A stretch of DNA of 14,195 nt from Candidatus Curtissbacteria bacterium RIFCSPLOWO2_01_FULL_38_11b (GTDB lineage: Bacteria; Patescibacteriota; Microgenomatia; Curtissbacterales; GWA2-41-24). The notes beneath the pieces were generated by a model. It ran no database searches. It saw only the letters and a program-made list of their open reading frames with translations, and had not been told where the DNA came from. The position numbers were made by a program, and so were the translations under genes. The number at the start of each line of letters is the position of its first letter. The stretch's first letter is position 1. Below, piece by piece: positions 1 through 6,670 of this stretch. The stretch covers positions 1 to 14,195 of the forward strand of contig MFBO01000003.1 in the NCBI GenBank assembly GCA_001774995.1. Direction: 5' to 3'.

Positions 1-90
1 TTGGAATATAAATAGAAAATAGACAGCAACAATAATAATTATTAAACTTGCTGCAGCAATAATATATGTACTTTTATAAGACCTTTGCAT
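1..90 (-). CDS. N-terminus of a membrane-anchored protein (partial)
   Basis: A reading frame starts at an ATG at 90-88 and stays open for 30 codons to the window edge. The peptide begins MQRSYKSTYIIAAASLI and continues with a strongly hydrophobic stretch (residues 9-29, rich in I, V, A, L and F) after a short basic N-terminus, which is the look of a signal anchor or signal peptide. The start overlaps the 3' end of recO by 17 nt in another frame, so it would be translationally coupled to recO. No clear Shine-Dalgarno site is seen. The product cannot be named from 30 residues; it is probably a secreted or membrane-tethered protein. Confidence 0.5.
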   Translation of the reverse strand, partial: MQRSYKSTYIIAAASLIIIIVAVYFLFIFQ

Positions 91-712
91 TGATAAATCT
101 GGCAGTTTTTAATTTCCTTTCTGTTAAGTTTTCAATCATGCTATCAAGAAAAGACAAAAGTTTCAAATTGTTAGCTCTATTTAATTTTATTTTTCCATTT
201 GTGTTGTAATCATTTGCATTTTCAAGTTCAATGAACAATTGCTTTAGAGGTGAAGATACAAGCTGAGAGCTGGCAAGATAGCCAAGATTTTTAAGTAACT
301 TGATTTTAAAAACATTTGATATGTAACTGAAATTGTCGAGTGTGGATACTTTTTGGAGAAAATTCAAAAGCAAATAAAACACCTTTGAGCTTTTTTGGTT
401 TATCGGAGTTAACAGGTTAACAATTTCCAAAAGGTGATAAATATAGTTAACCTTTTCTGGTGTCAAATTTTCTATGCCGAAGGCTTTTTTAACTTCGACT
501 TCGGTTAGTAAATCAATATTTTTACCTTTGGCAATAAAGACTTCACACCAGTTTCCAAGTTCAACATGTCCTGATTTTTTTGAAGTCGGCCTTCTAACAC
601 CTTTAGCAATACAGGTTAGTTTACCATGATCTTTAGTATATAGAGTGAGTAATTTATCGGCTTCCCCTAAATTTTTCTGCAAGAGTATGATGCCTTCAGT
701 TTTAAAATACAT
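74..712 (-). CDS. recO: DNA repair protein RecO
   Basis: The 212-residue product matches RecO, the cytosolic mediator that loads RecA onto SSB-coated single strands together with RecR. The N-terminal OB fold is recognisable at residues 1-75 (MYFKTEGIILLQKN, then GEADKLLTLYT, then GKLTCIAKGVRRPTS). The rest is the helical RecO C-terminal domain. It is somewhat shorter than the E. coli protein (about 240), and I see no four-cysteine zinc cluster, as is common in many lineages. Unlike most genes here it has a good ribosome-binding site (GGGGTGAT, 5 nt before the ATG), and that site lies partly inside a hairpin at 722-746. recO follows the DUF4012 gene on the same strand after a 173-nt palindrome-rich gap, so it may not share that operon's transcript. 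Confidence 0.88.
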   Translation of the reverse strand: MYFKTEGIILLQKNLGEADKLLTLYTKDHGKLTCIAKGVRRPTSKKSGHVELGNWCEVFIAKGKNIDLLTEVEVKKAFGIENLTPEKVNYIYHLLEIVNLLTPINQKSSKVFYLLLNFLQKVSTLDNFSYISNVFKIKLLKNLGYLASSQLVSSPLKQLFIELENANDYNTNGKIKLNRANNLKLLSFLDSMIENLTERKLKTARFINAKVL

Positions 713-721
713 AATTAATCA

Positions 722-746
722 CCCCATCGAGATTAACTCGATGGGG
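722..746 (-). promoter_or_regulatory. hairpin overlapping the recO ribosome-binding site
   Basis: A perfect 10-bp inverted repeat (CCCCATCGAG at 722-731, CTCGATGGGG at 737-746, 5-nt loop) lies just upstream of recO. In the recO mRNA the 3' arm ends in GGGG, the first half of the Shine-Dalgarno sequence GGGGTGAT. Folding would therefore occlude the site. Whether this is real regulation or the edge of the neighbouring palindromic element is not decided by the sequence. Confidence 0.5.
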
Positions 747-757
747 ACCCCATGAAC

Positions 758-860
758 TACCACTGCTTAACAGCAGTGGTATCCTCAGGCTTCGCCTTCG
801 GCAAGTACGTAATTGTTCAATTCACCCACGGATAAAAACCCGTGGTACTCTTGAACAATT
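758..860 (-). repeat. palindrome cluster resembling the ends of a gene-less IS200/IS605-type element
   Basis: Two strong palindromes are seen. TACCACTGCT (758-767) pairs with AGCAGTGGTA (772-781) around a 4-nt loop. AATTGTTCAA (811-820) pairs with TTGAACAATT (851-860), enclosing an inner stem CCACGG/CCGTGG (826-831/840-845). Between them is a small GCC-TTC-GGC palindrome. Read on the minus strand, the second hairpin is followed by GTTCAT, which resembles the right end and omega-RNA 3' hairpin of IS200/IS605 (tnpB-type) elements, with the other palindrome as left end. No tnpA or tnpB is present, so at most this is a non-autonomous remnant. The family assignment is inference; the palindromes are directly visible. 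Confidence 0.5.
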
Positions 861-885
861 ATAGAAGAAAAACATAGCTTCCTAT

Positions 886-2715
886 CTAAATTTTAACAAT
901 AAATTCCTTATCTGTTTCAAGCAGGAATGGCTTTTGCTTTTTGCCAAAAGCCTCGATCTGGTAGGAGTGAGCAGGAGTCCCTGGCTGTTTTTGGATAAGA
1001 AGTTTATAATTGTTTTCAACTTTGAGAGGAACAGTATATTCAAGCTCTACTTTGGCAGTTCCTTCAGGCCTAATTGTTAAGAATCCCTCAAAAACAGTTT
1101 TATTAAGATCAACTGACGCCGTTAAGGCAACTTCTAAACCTTCGGATTTTGTTAATGTTGACCCTTTTGGAACATATATTCTTATAAAGTCTCTGTAAAT
1201 ACCGGAAAGACACAATCCCCCTTTCCTTTCCAAAGAGCAATTATCACCGCGCCTTGGATACTTGTATTCAATGGTAACTTTCTTTTCAATATTGTCATCT
1301 TTACCTTTTTTGATAACTTGCTTTATTTCTTCTGTGATATAAAGATTTGATTTGGCACCGGCAAAATTCGCTTCGTTGATATGGATGTAATCACCATCAA
1401 ATTCGTAAAGTCTGCCTGCGAAATTGATTTTCTCTGCAGCTTCTTGGGATCTGGCATCTTTAAAATATAGCAGGAGATCCTTTTTTTGTAGAGATACCAT
1501 TATGGTATTTAATATGTTTGGCCAAGTCGATTTTGGGGCTTCGAATGTTTTGGCCATCATTTGTTGCATTAAAACACCGATTATCCCTTTTCGACCACTT
1601 TTTTCAAATGCAACCGGCTGGTCTGCATATTTTTCCAGTTCATATATTATTTGGGGACAAGCACATTCTTCTACTTCTTCTGCCGTAAATTTTGTGCCAA
1701 CCGCTTCTATCGGCCCAAGTACATTTATCATGGCCAAAACAAATCGGGTATCAAGAGCAATAATTCCGTCAATATCTTTTGGTCCTGAAGAACTTTGGTA
1801 AAGCTCTTCAAATTGATAAACGGAAGCTAAATAATCAGGAGATAGATTTGAATCACGTATGTTGAAAGTTGGAACATTGGGTAAGTATTTTAATATTGGA
1901 GCCGGAGCCGGAATTTTTTTGGTCAAGGAATTATCTAGCTCGTAAATATCCTGAGAGCCTTCTGATTCTATATTACCCTTGTTGACTTTAAAAATAGCGT
2001 AGGCTGTTATAAAACCCCCTGATGGTCTTAATTCTTTATCATTCAACAGTAAAATTAAATATTTCTTTTCAGCAGATGCTCCCATGATTTCTGGCAGAAC
2101 TTCAATTAAAGGCTTGGCTTCAACAATAAATGATTCGATTTGGTCTATAGTCGTTTTGGCAGATTGTAGTTTTGAGCCGGGTTTTGCGGGCAAGAAATTT
2201 GGATAACGCCAGGATTGAATTTTGTCAATTTGAACTCTTGCGATTTTAAGGTCGGATCCGATTTCATCAAGCTTGGGGGTAACTTTTGCAAGCGTCTCTA
2301 TACCTTGGGCTATTCTTTCTTGAGCGGTTCCCCCTAAAAATGTACCTTCACCTTTAAAACCCAATACATCAGCATAAGGTGTAATTGCTTCTGTTAAGGT
2401 TTGTGCCGCATCTAGAGCAGCTATTGCAGCAGAAACTGCTCGCTGGCTATCTGCTACATACCAACCAAAAACCGGTAATACTCTTATAGGTGTAAATATA
2501 ATTAGTGACCATTTAATGTATTGAAAATCTCTCTTTGCATCTTTTATATAAGCTTTGGTTGCATCCAGATCCTGTAATTTGGCAGCACCTGCTACTTTAA
2601 CTGTCGATGATAATGCACGTTTAGCTAATATACCGGTTAAAACAGCCAGTACTAAATAAAAGAAGATTATTAAAATTAAAGCCTTTTTAATTTTGTTGGG
2701 TAATTTGATTAACAT
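886..2715 (-). CDS. DUF4012 membrane-anchored protein of a polysaccharide operon
   Basis: This 609-residue protein has one N-terminal transmembrane helix (about residues 11-31) and a large, probably extracytoplasmic, body. A second weakly hydrophobic segment at 68-86 may contact the membrane. The hallmark of the DUF4012 family is visible at residues 225-240: NDKELRPSGGFITAYA (family pattern N-x-E-L-R-P-x-G-G-F). The family is known from exopolysaccharide clusters of Actinobacteria and CPR bacteria; its biochemical role is not established. It is the last gene of the four-gene minus-strand operon, 10 nt after the sugar transferase, with no good Shine-Dalgarno site. A role in assembling, anchoring or ligating the surface glycan is inferred only from context. 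Family call is confident, function is not. Confidence 0.85.
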   Translation of the reverse strand: MLIKLPNKIKKALILIIFFYLVLAVLTGILAKRALSSTVKVAGAAKLQDLDATKAYIKDAKRDFQYIKWSLIIFTPIRVLPVFGWYVADSQRAVSAAIAALDAAQTLTEAITPYADVLGFKGEGTFLGGTAQERIAQGIETLAKVTPKLDEIGSDLKIARVQIDKIQSWRYPNFLPAKPGSKLQSAKTTIDQIESFIVEAKPLIEVLPEIMGASAEKKYLILLLNDKELRPSGGFITAYAIFKVNKGNIESEGSQDIYELDNSLTKKIPAPAPILKYLPNVPTFNIRDSNLSPDYLASVYQFEELYQSSSGPKDIDGIIALDTRFVLAMINVLGPIEAVGTKFTAEEVEECACPQIIYELEKYADQPVAFEKSGRKGIIGVLMQQMMAKTFEAPKSTWPNILNTIMVSLQKKDLLLYFKDARSQEAAEKINFAGRLYEFDGDYIHINEANFAGAKSNLYITEEIKQVIKKGKDDNIEKKVTIEYKYPRRGDNCSLERKGGLCLSGIYRDFIRIYVPKGSTLTKSEGLEVALTASVDLNKTVFEGFLTIRPEGTAKVELEYTVPLKVENNYKLLIQKQPGTPAHSYQIEAFGKKQKPFLLETDKEFIVKI

Positions 2716-2725
2716 GGTTAAACTT

Positions 2726-3376
2726 TTAAACAGCGCCTGTGCCTATTATCATTGAAAATGGTGTTTTTGCTATTATCCACAAATCATAAACTATTGATCG
2801 CCTTTTGACATAGACAGCATCCATCTGGGCTCTTTTGTCGAAGTTAATATGCGACCTGCCTGAAACCTGCCAAGGACCGGACGCACCTGGTCTTGCCACT
2901 AAAATTAGTTTAGCGAATTTTTTGGTTTGGGGATAGACGGTTTGCTGGTGCTTAAGTTCATCGGGCTGATAAGCTCTTGGCCCGACAAGTGACATGTCGC
3001 CTTTTAAAACATTAACGAGTTGGGGCAGTTCGTCAATTGAAAACCTTCTTAGGATTTTACCAATCGGTGTTACTCTTGGGTCATTTGTAAGTTTGAAGCT
3101 ATTTTCTTGATATTGCTTTTTGAGCTTGGGATTATTTTCCAGATATTGCCGCGCATGAACTGTCTTACCTCTTATCCTATACATATGCATACTTCTAAAT
3201 TTAAGCATTTTGAAAAGTCTACCATTTTTACCTACTCTTGTAGGGCGATAAAATATTGGACCCGAAGAAGTTAGTTTAATTAAAACAGCAAAAATGGCAA
3301 TTAGAGGAAAACACAGAATCAAAGCAAGAAAACTGCCAATAATGTCTATAAACCGTTTGGCAAAATCGTAGAACAT
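2726..3376 (-). CDS. initiating sugar-phosphate transferase (bacterial sugar transferase family)
   Basis: The enzyme is expected to move a hexose-1-phosphate from a nucleotide sugar to undecaprenyl phosphate at the inner face of the membrane, the first step of glycan assembly. At 216 residues it is the minimal form (PglC-like), lacking the extra transmembrane domains of WbaP/WcaJ. It has one hydrophobic, probably re-entrant N-terminal helix (about 10-35), then SSGPIFYRPTRVGKNG, the LKFRSM motif (58-63), the catalytic Asp-Glu pair in SIDELPQL (D115, E116), and KGDMSLVGPR (125-134). The C-terminal ARPGASGPWQVSGRS segment (161-175) is also typical. It sits 19 nt downstream of manC and 10 nt upstream of the DUF4012 gene, consistent with one operon. 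The exact sugar is not predictable. Confidence 0.93.
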   Translation of the reverse strand: MFYDFAKRFIDIIGSFLALILCFPLIAIFAVLIKLTSSGPIFYRPTRVGKNGRLFKMLKFRSMHMYRIRGKTVHARQYLENNPKLKKQYQENSFKLTNDPRVTPIGKILRRFSIDELPQLVNVLKGDMSLVGPRAYQPDELKHQQTVYPQTKKFAKLILVARPGASGPWQVSGRSHINFDKRAQMDAVYVKRRSIVYDLWIIAKTPFSMIIGTGAV

Positions 3377-3395
3377 AAGGTGAAAATCTTGTGAA

Positions 3396-4496
3396 TTATA
3401 GGTAGTCGTTTTTGTTTTGGGATTTCAAATGTTCAATGACCTTTTTTACTTCGTTAGTTTTATCTTTAGCACAAACCAAAAGTGCATCTCGGGTGTCTAC
3501 AATAACTAATCCTTTTACTCCTACGGCTGCGACCAGTTTATCTTTTAAAGTTGCATAAATTAAGCTGTCTTTAACATCAATCTCAAGAACTTCTCCTTGA
3601 ATAATATTGTCCTCCGGTTTTGTGGCCATTTCATCTTTAAGTTCTTTCCATGTGCCAACGTCTCTCCAACCAAGATCGGCGGAGATTACAATTTGATCAT
3701 GACCCGTCAGTTTCGAATTAATTGCAAAATCTATTGAATTTTTGGGAATTTTTGAGTATTCGTTGGTTAGAACCGGCTCTTGTTTGGATGTACCCCAAGC
3801 TTTTTGGATTTTATTGAGAGGTTCAACGGCTTCCTTAAAATATTTTTCGAAAAACCTAATCATTTTCTTTGCCGACCAAAGTGAATAACCAATGTGCCAC
3901 AGATATTCCCAGGATTCTGCAAACTTTTTAGCTTCACTAAATTGGGGCTTTTCGATTTGTGTTACAAATTCAAAGATTCCAAGCCCATTGACATTTTTGA
4001 TCATTTTGCCGACTTTGAGATAACCCAGAGCTACACTTGGAAATGTAGGTCTCACCCCAATTTCTACAAATTTATCGAGTTCATGAGCCGTTTTGTCGGC
4101 TAGTTCAATTGCTTTAATAAATTCCTTTTCATTTTTGACTACATGATCACTCCAAAGACCTAAAACATTGGGGTTTGAAAATTTTTTATCCAAAACTATA
4201 GCGGCTAATCCAATTGCGGCTGCGGTATCGCGCATTTCGGGCTCAACTATAATATTTTCTAAGGGGATTTCGGGAGTTAATTTAGCAATCCAGCCGACGT
4301 TGTCTCTGGTTGTTACAGGAAAGATTTCCTGAGGAGAAAATTTACTTTTCAACCGTTTAATCATCATTTCAAAAGTTGACTGATTTTCTATTAGAGGTTG
4401 AAATTGTTTAGGTAAATTTTTGCGGCTCATTGGCCACATGCGGGTACCAGCGCCTCCGCAAAATAAAGCGATTTTAAGATTCGTTGAATTAGACAT
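3396..4496 (-). CDS. manC: mannose-1-phosphate guanylyltransferase
   Basis: It makes GDP-mannose from GTP and mannose-1-phosphate in the cytosol. The nucleotide-binding signature GGAGTRMWPMSRKNLPKQF starts at residue 14, an SDH metal/phosphate motif is at 116-118, EKP is at 182-184, SIDFAI at 254-259 and DLGWRDVGTW at 274-283. A short C-terminal beta-helix follows, and the separate phosphomannose isomerase domain of bifunctional enzymes is absent (366 residues). Two usually conserved stretches are altered: the PETGYGYI-like motif reads PSVALGYL (153-160), and the WNSGIF-like motif reads WHIGYS (200-205). The start overlaps the end of the upstream glycosyltransferase by 8 nt, so the two are probably coupled. 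ManC is the best name, but a different hexose-1-phosphate substrate is possible. Confidence 0.85.
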   Translation of the reverse strand: MSNSTNLKIALFCGGAGTRMWPMSRKNLPKQFQPLIENQSTFEMMIKRLKSKFSPQEIFPVTTRDNVGWIAKLTPEIPLENIIVEPEMRDTAAAIGLAAIVLDKKFSNPNVLGLWSDHVVKNEKEFIKAIELADKTAHELDKFVEIGVRPTFPSVALGYLKVGKMIKNVNGLGIFEFVTQIEKPQFSEAKKFAESWEYLWHIGYSLWSAKKMIRFFEKYFKEAVEPLNKIQKAWGTSKQEPVLTNEYSKIPKNSIDFAINSKLTGHDQIVISADLGWRDVGTWKELKDEMATKPEDNIIQGEVLEIDVKDSLIYATLKDKLVAAVGVKGLVIVDTRDALLVCAKDKTNEVKKVIEHLKSQNKNDYL

Positions 4497-5586
4497 ATTT
4501 ACGTACCAGATCTTTTAGCTTTTTCACAAAGGACATTCTTGAAAAGTTAAGTGCGTTTTTTCTGATATGGGCTTCATTCCATTTTACCCGAGATGCACAT
4601 TTAATTGCATCTTTGAGTGATTCCCCGTCTTGACTGTCATAAAAAACGCCGGTTTTTCCTTCAATGACAATTTCTACAACTCCACCCTTTCGATAGGCGA
4701 TTACTGGTTTACCACAGCATTGTGCTTCAAGCGCGGCAATTCCGAAATCTTCCTCTTGGGTAACAATTAGCGCTTTTGCGTTTCTGTAGTAATTCCTCAG
4801 TTGGCCGCGAGTTACTCTTCCTAAAAATTTGATGTTTTTACTTTTTGCAGCTATTTTTTGCAAACGATTTTTGTCTGGACCATCGCCGATAATAAATAAT
4901 TTTATATCTGAAGATATCGCTGCCTTAATTGCAATATCGACTTTTTTCCATTTAACCAAGCGCGTAACAACTAGGTAATAATTTTGATTTTTTAATTCCC
5001 AATTGTGAATTTTGGCAGGTCTAAAAAAATTGCTATTGGCAAAAGGATAGATAATTTTTGAATCTCTTCCATAAATTTTTTTTATTTTTCCGGCGACATT
5101 TTGAGAGTTGGCAATATAATAATCAACTCTTTGAGCTGATACCTTATCCCATCTTTTAAGATTGGAAATGATAGGCTTCAAGGCAAATTTTAGATATATA
5201 GGAACATATTTACCCCCGACTTGATCCAACCATAAAAACCTCGGTATGGAGTTAACGTAACTGATGTGGACGGTTTTGGGTTTTGTGATAATTGATTTGG
5301 CAAAGCGGGTTGTTGAGGAAATTACTAAATCGTAATTTGAAAAATCAAAGCTTTCAAAAGCCAAAGGATAAAGAGGCAAAAGTACTTTATAGAATTTTGT
5401 GGCAAAAGGGATATTTTGGATAAAAGATGTGATGATTCTTTTAGGTTCTATCGAATTTGGTATCTTTTGCCAATTGACTAAAGAAGTATAAATTGGAGCG
5501 TCTGGAAAAATCGACGCTATTGTTGCAAAGAGGCTCTCAGCTCCTCCAACTTGGGTGAAGTCATCGTGTACGAGGGCTACTTTCAT
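4489..5586 (-). CDS. family 4 glycosyltransferase, possibly a mannosyltransferase
   Basis: This 365-residue GT-B enzyme opens with MKVALVHDDFTQVGGAE (GGAE at 14-17, acceptor-side loop) and FPDAPIYTS. It has TRLVKWKKVDIAIKA at the start of the C-terminal Rossmann domain (208-222), GDGPDKNRL (234-242) and the donor-binding EX7E motif EDFGIAALE (E279, E287). The N-terminal half resembles WbaZ-type mannosyltransferases, which fits the adjacent GDP-mannose gene, but the donor is inferred. It is the first gene of the operon; the start is fixed by an extended -10 box 8 nt upstream, with no Shine-Dalgarno site, implying a nearly leaderless mRNA. It is transcribed divergently from the first DUF5678-protease module. 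Confidence 0.9.
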   Translation of the reverse strand: MKVALVHDDFTQVGGAESLFATIASIFPDAPIYTSLVNWQKIPNSIEPKRIITSFIQNIPFATKFYKVLLPLYPLAFESFDFSNYDLVISSTTRFAKSIITKPKTVHISYVNSIPRFLWLDQVGGKYVPIYLKFALKPIISNLKRWDKVSAQRVDYYIANSQNVAGKIKKIYGRDSKIIYPFANSNFFRPAKIHNWELKNQNYYLVVTRLVKWKKVDIAIKAAISSDIKLFIIGDGPDKNRLQKIAAKSKNIKFLGRVTRGQLRNYYRNAKALIVTQEEDFGIAALEAQCCGKPVIAYRKGGVVEIVIEGKTGVFYDSQDGESLKDAIKCASRVKWNEAHIRKNALNFSRMSFVKKLKDLVRKYV

Positions 5587-5594
5587 TTATGAAG

Positions 5595-5603
5595 ATTATA
5601 TCA
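5595..5603 (-). promoter_or_regulatory. extended -10 promoter of the polysaccharide operon
   Basis: The minus strand reads TGATATAAT, a perfect TGn-TATAAT extended -10 box. The hexamer ends 8 nt before the ATG at 5586, so transcription should begin about 2 nt before the start codon. No clear -35 is seen, as is usual with extended -10 promoters. Confidence 0.6.
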
Positions 5604-5621
5604 GCGATGCTAAATTTGGTG

Positions 5622-5627
5622 TATAAT
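5622..5627 (+). promoter_or_regulatory. -10 box of the first DUF5678-protease module
   Basis: A perfect TATAAT lies 7 nt before the ATG at 5635, predicting a leader of about 1 nt. It is back to back with the promoter of the divergent glycosyltransferase operon; the two -10 boxes are about 21 bp apart, so a regulator bound here could affect both. Confidence 0.55.
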
Positions 5628-5634
5628 TGTTTTT

Positions 5635-5832
5635 ATGGCAATTGATTGGACCAAAATATTTCAAAAGTATAAAGGTAAGTGGGTGGCATTAAAAGACGAT
5701 GAAAAGACTGTTGTTGCTAGTGGCAGCACTGCCAAAGAAGCTTGGGAAAGGGCACAAAGCAAAGGTTTTAAGAAACCAATTCTAACCCGTATGCCCACCA
5801 AACTCATTCCCTATGTTGGCTTCGGGGTATGA
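5635..5832 (+). CDS. DUF5678-like small protein, module copy 1
   Basis: The 65-residue protein fits the DUF5678 pattern as I recall it: a short helix, then KYKGKWVALKDDEKTVVASG (beta hairpin), then STAKEAWERAQSKGF (helix), ending in KPILTRMP. No signal peptide or membrane segment is visible, so it should be cytosolic. Its stop overlaps the start of the protease gene by 4 nt (ATGA), a strong sign of translational coupling. A diverged paralogue with the same neighbour lies at 8408-8620. Function is not known to me; adaptor, chaperone, inhibitor or substrate of the protease are all possible. The family name is from memory of motif shape, not a search. Confidence 0.75.
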   Translation: MAIDWTKIFQKYKGKWVALKDDEKTVVASGSTAKEAWERAQSKGFKKPILTRMPTKLIPYVGFGV

Positions 5833-6224
5833 AATTTCGCTATAAGAAATACAGCCCTCAAGTTCTGCGTCCAGTTATTCCAATCGAAGTTATCTATGAA
5901 AGTAAAGCTGTACCATATGAAGTTCTAGTTGATTCGGGCGCAGATTCTAACATTTTTGATGCTCAAATTGCTCAGATTTTAGGCTTAGATTTACTTCTAG
6001 GGAAGCACGCTGAAGTTTCTGGAATCACTGGAGTCGAAGAATCTATGTATATTCACAATCTCGATATATTGGTTGGTGGTCATTTATTTAAGAACGTGGA
6101 GGTTGGTTTTCTTAAACATATGGGGCGTCTTGGCTACGGTGTCGTTGGGCAAAAAGGCTTCTTTGATTTGTTCGTGGTGAAATTTGATTTGAAGAAAGAG
6201 GAGATCGAACTGAAACCTCGATAA
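5829..6224 (+). CDS. retropepsin-like aspartic protease, module copy 1
   Basis: At 131 residues this is the size of a retroviral-type aspartic protease monomer, which supplies one catalytic Asp and works as a homodimer. The active-site motif VDSGADSNIF contains D35 (DSGAD, 35-39). The second hallmark, a hydrophobic-hydrophobic-Gly strand before the C-terminus, is YGVVGQKGFF (103-112), followed by a closing beta strand. No signal peptide is seen. Translation is coupled to the DUF5678 gene through ATGA. The last 113 nt are overlapped in antisense by the small CxxC gene at 6112-6330. Proteolytic activity is likely by family; the substrate is unknown. Confidence 0.8.
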   Translation: MKFRYKKYSPQVLRPVIPIEVIYESKAVPYEVLVDSGADSNIFDAQIAQILGLDLLLGKHAEVSGITGVEESMYIHNLDILVGGHLFKNVEVGFLKHMGRLGYGVVGQKGFFDLFVVKFDLKKEEIELKPR

Positions 6225-6330
6225 TTTCTTCTTGGATTTCTCTTCTTAATTCTTGCTTCGCATTAGTGTTGTTTTTCTTCCACTTTTTATGAGGTTTGCA
6301 TAAACCACAAGCAGATCTTCTTTTGACCAT
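6112..6330 (-). CDS. small CxxCKPHK protein, C-terminus antisense to the protease gene
   Basis: This 72-residue frame begins MVKRRSACGLCKPHKKWKKN: a basic N-terminus with a C-x-x-C-K-P-H-K motif (C8, C11, H14), then a charged helix KQELRREIQEEI. From memory, short bacterial proteins of unknown function share this Cys/His/Lys-rich start. A perfect extended -10 box (TGTTATAAT) lies 6 nt before the ATG, placing the predicted transcript start exactly on the A of the ATG, which supports a real gene. The second half (from about residue 37) is antisense to the end of the retropepsin gene and looks less protein-like, so it may be a short family core with an unselected tail. It follows the antitoxin gene by 24 nt. 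Role unknown, perhaps nucleic-acid binding. Confidence 0.5.
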   Translation of the reverse strand: MVKRRSACGLCKPHKKWKKNNTNAKQELRREIQEEIIEVSVRSPLSSNQISPRTNQRSLFAQRHRSQDAPYV

Positions 6331-6336
6331 ATTGGA

Positions 6337-6345
6337 ATTATAACA
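6337..6345 (-). promoter_or_regulatory. extended -10 box of the small CxxC gene
   Basis: The minus strand reads TGTTATAAT, a perfect TGn-TATAAT. The hexamer ends 6 nt before the ATG at 6330, so position +1 would be the A of the ATG (fully leaderless). Confidence 0.55.
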
Positions 6346-6354
6346 GCAGATTGT

Positions 6355-6627
6355 TTACTTGAATTGAACTCGTAAGGAGATATCAAGTGCTTGAGCAAGC
6401 CTCTTAAGAAGAGATAGTGAAGGTGTAGTATTTGCACTTTCAACTCGAGATATTACCGATTGTTTTGTATTTAATTTATCTGCTAACTGCTTTTGAGTAA
6501 GTCCTTTTTCAATGCGGGCACGAATAATCGCACGAGCAATTTCGTATTCAAGGCGAGACTCTTCGTATGCTTTCCTAAATTTAGGATCTTTTAGTAATAT
6601 TTTTTTGTGCGTATCCCAATCCATCAT
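6355..6627 (-). CDS. XRE-family antitoxin (HigA-like)
   Basis: The 90-residue protein has an N-terminal helical part (WDTHKKILLKDPKFRKAYEE) and a Cro/C1-type helix-turn-helix at about 36-85 (RARIEKGLTQKQLADKL, then TKQSVISRVESANTTPS, then LLKRLAQALDI). It would neutralise the toxin encoded just upstream and repress transcription. Toxin first, antitoxin second is the HigBA order. It has its own promoter in the 43-nt gap after the toxin gene, with a perfect dyad between -35 and -10 (6646-6661). The first of two consecutive ATG codons is 9 nt from the -10 box, so the mRNA would be nearly leaderless. Confidence 0.88.
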   Translation of the reverse strand: MMDWDTHKKILLKDPKFRKAYEESRLEYEIARAIIRARIEKGLTQKQLADKLNTKQSVISRVESANTTPSLSLLKRLAQALDISLRVQFK

Positions 6628-6636
6628 ATTAAGCTT

Positions 6637-6664
6637 ATCATATCACAATATTGTAATATTGCAA
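6637..6664 (-). promoter_or_regulatory. antitoxin promoter with operator palindrome
   Basis: On the minus strand a -35-like TTGCAA (6664-6659), a 16-nt spacer and an extended -10 TGATATGAT (6645-6637) precede the antitoxin ATG. The spacer holds a perfect inverted repeat, CAATATT-GT-AATATTG (6646-6661), a natural operator for an XRE dimer and so for autorepression. This position gives separate control of the antitoxin from the toxin. Confidence 0.65.
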
Positions 6665-6670
6665 GTATTT

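Noticed and set aside
857-863. A TATAAT on the minus strand as a recO promoter
   Set aside because: It lies at the edge of the palindromic element with no suitable -35 or TGn, about 145 nt from recO; not enough to call.
1424-1801. A 125-codon plus-strand open frame
   Set aside because: It is antisense to the DUF4012 gene with no motif and no promoter or ribosome-binding site; a shadow of the real gene.
3390-3400. A TATAAT on the minus strand at the manC stop as an internal promoter
   Set aside because: It is formed by the last codons of manC (CTA TAA T), has no -35 or TGn, and its spacing to the next start (18 nt) differs from the other promoters.
6246-6443. A 65-codon minus-strand frame overlapping the antitoxin gene end
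   Set aside because: It is out of frame with the clear XRE antitoxin, has no promoter at its start and no family resemblance.
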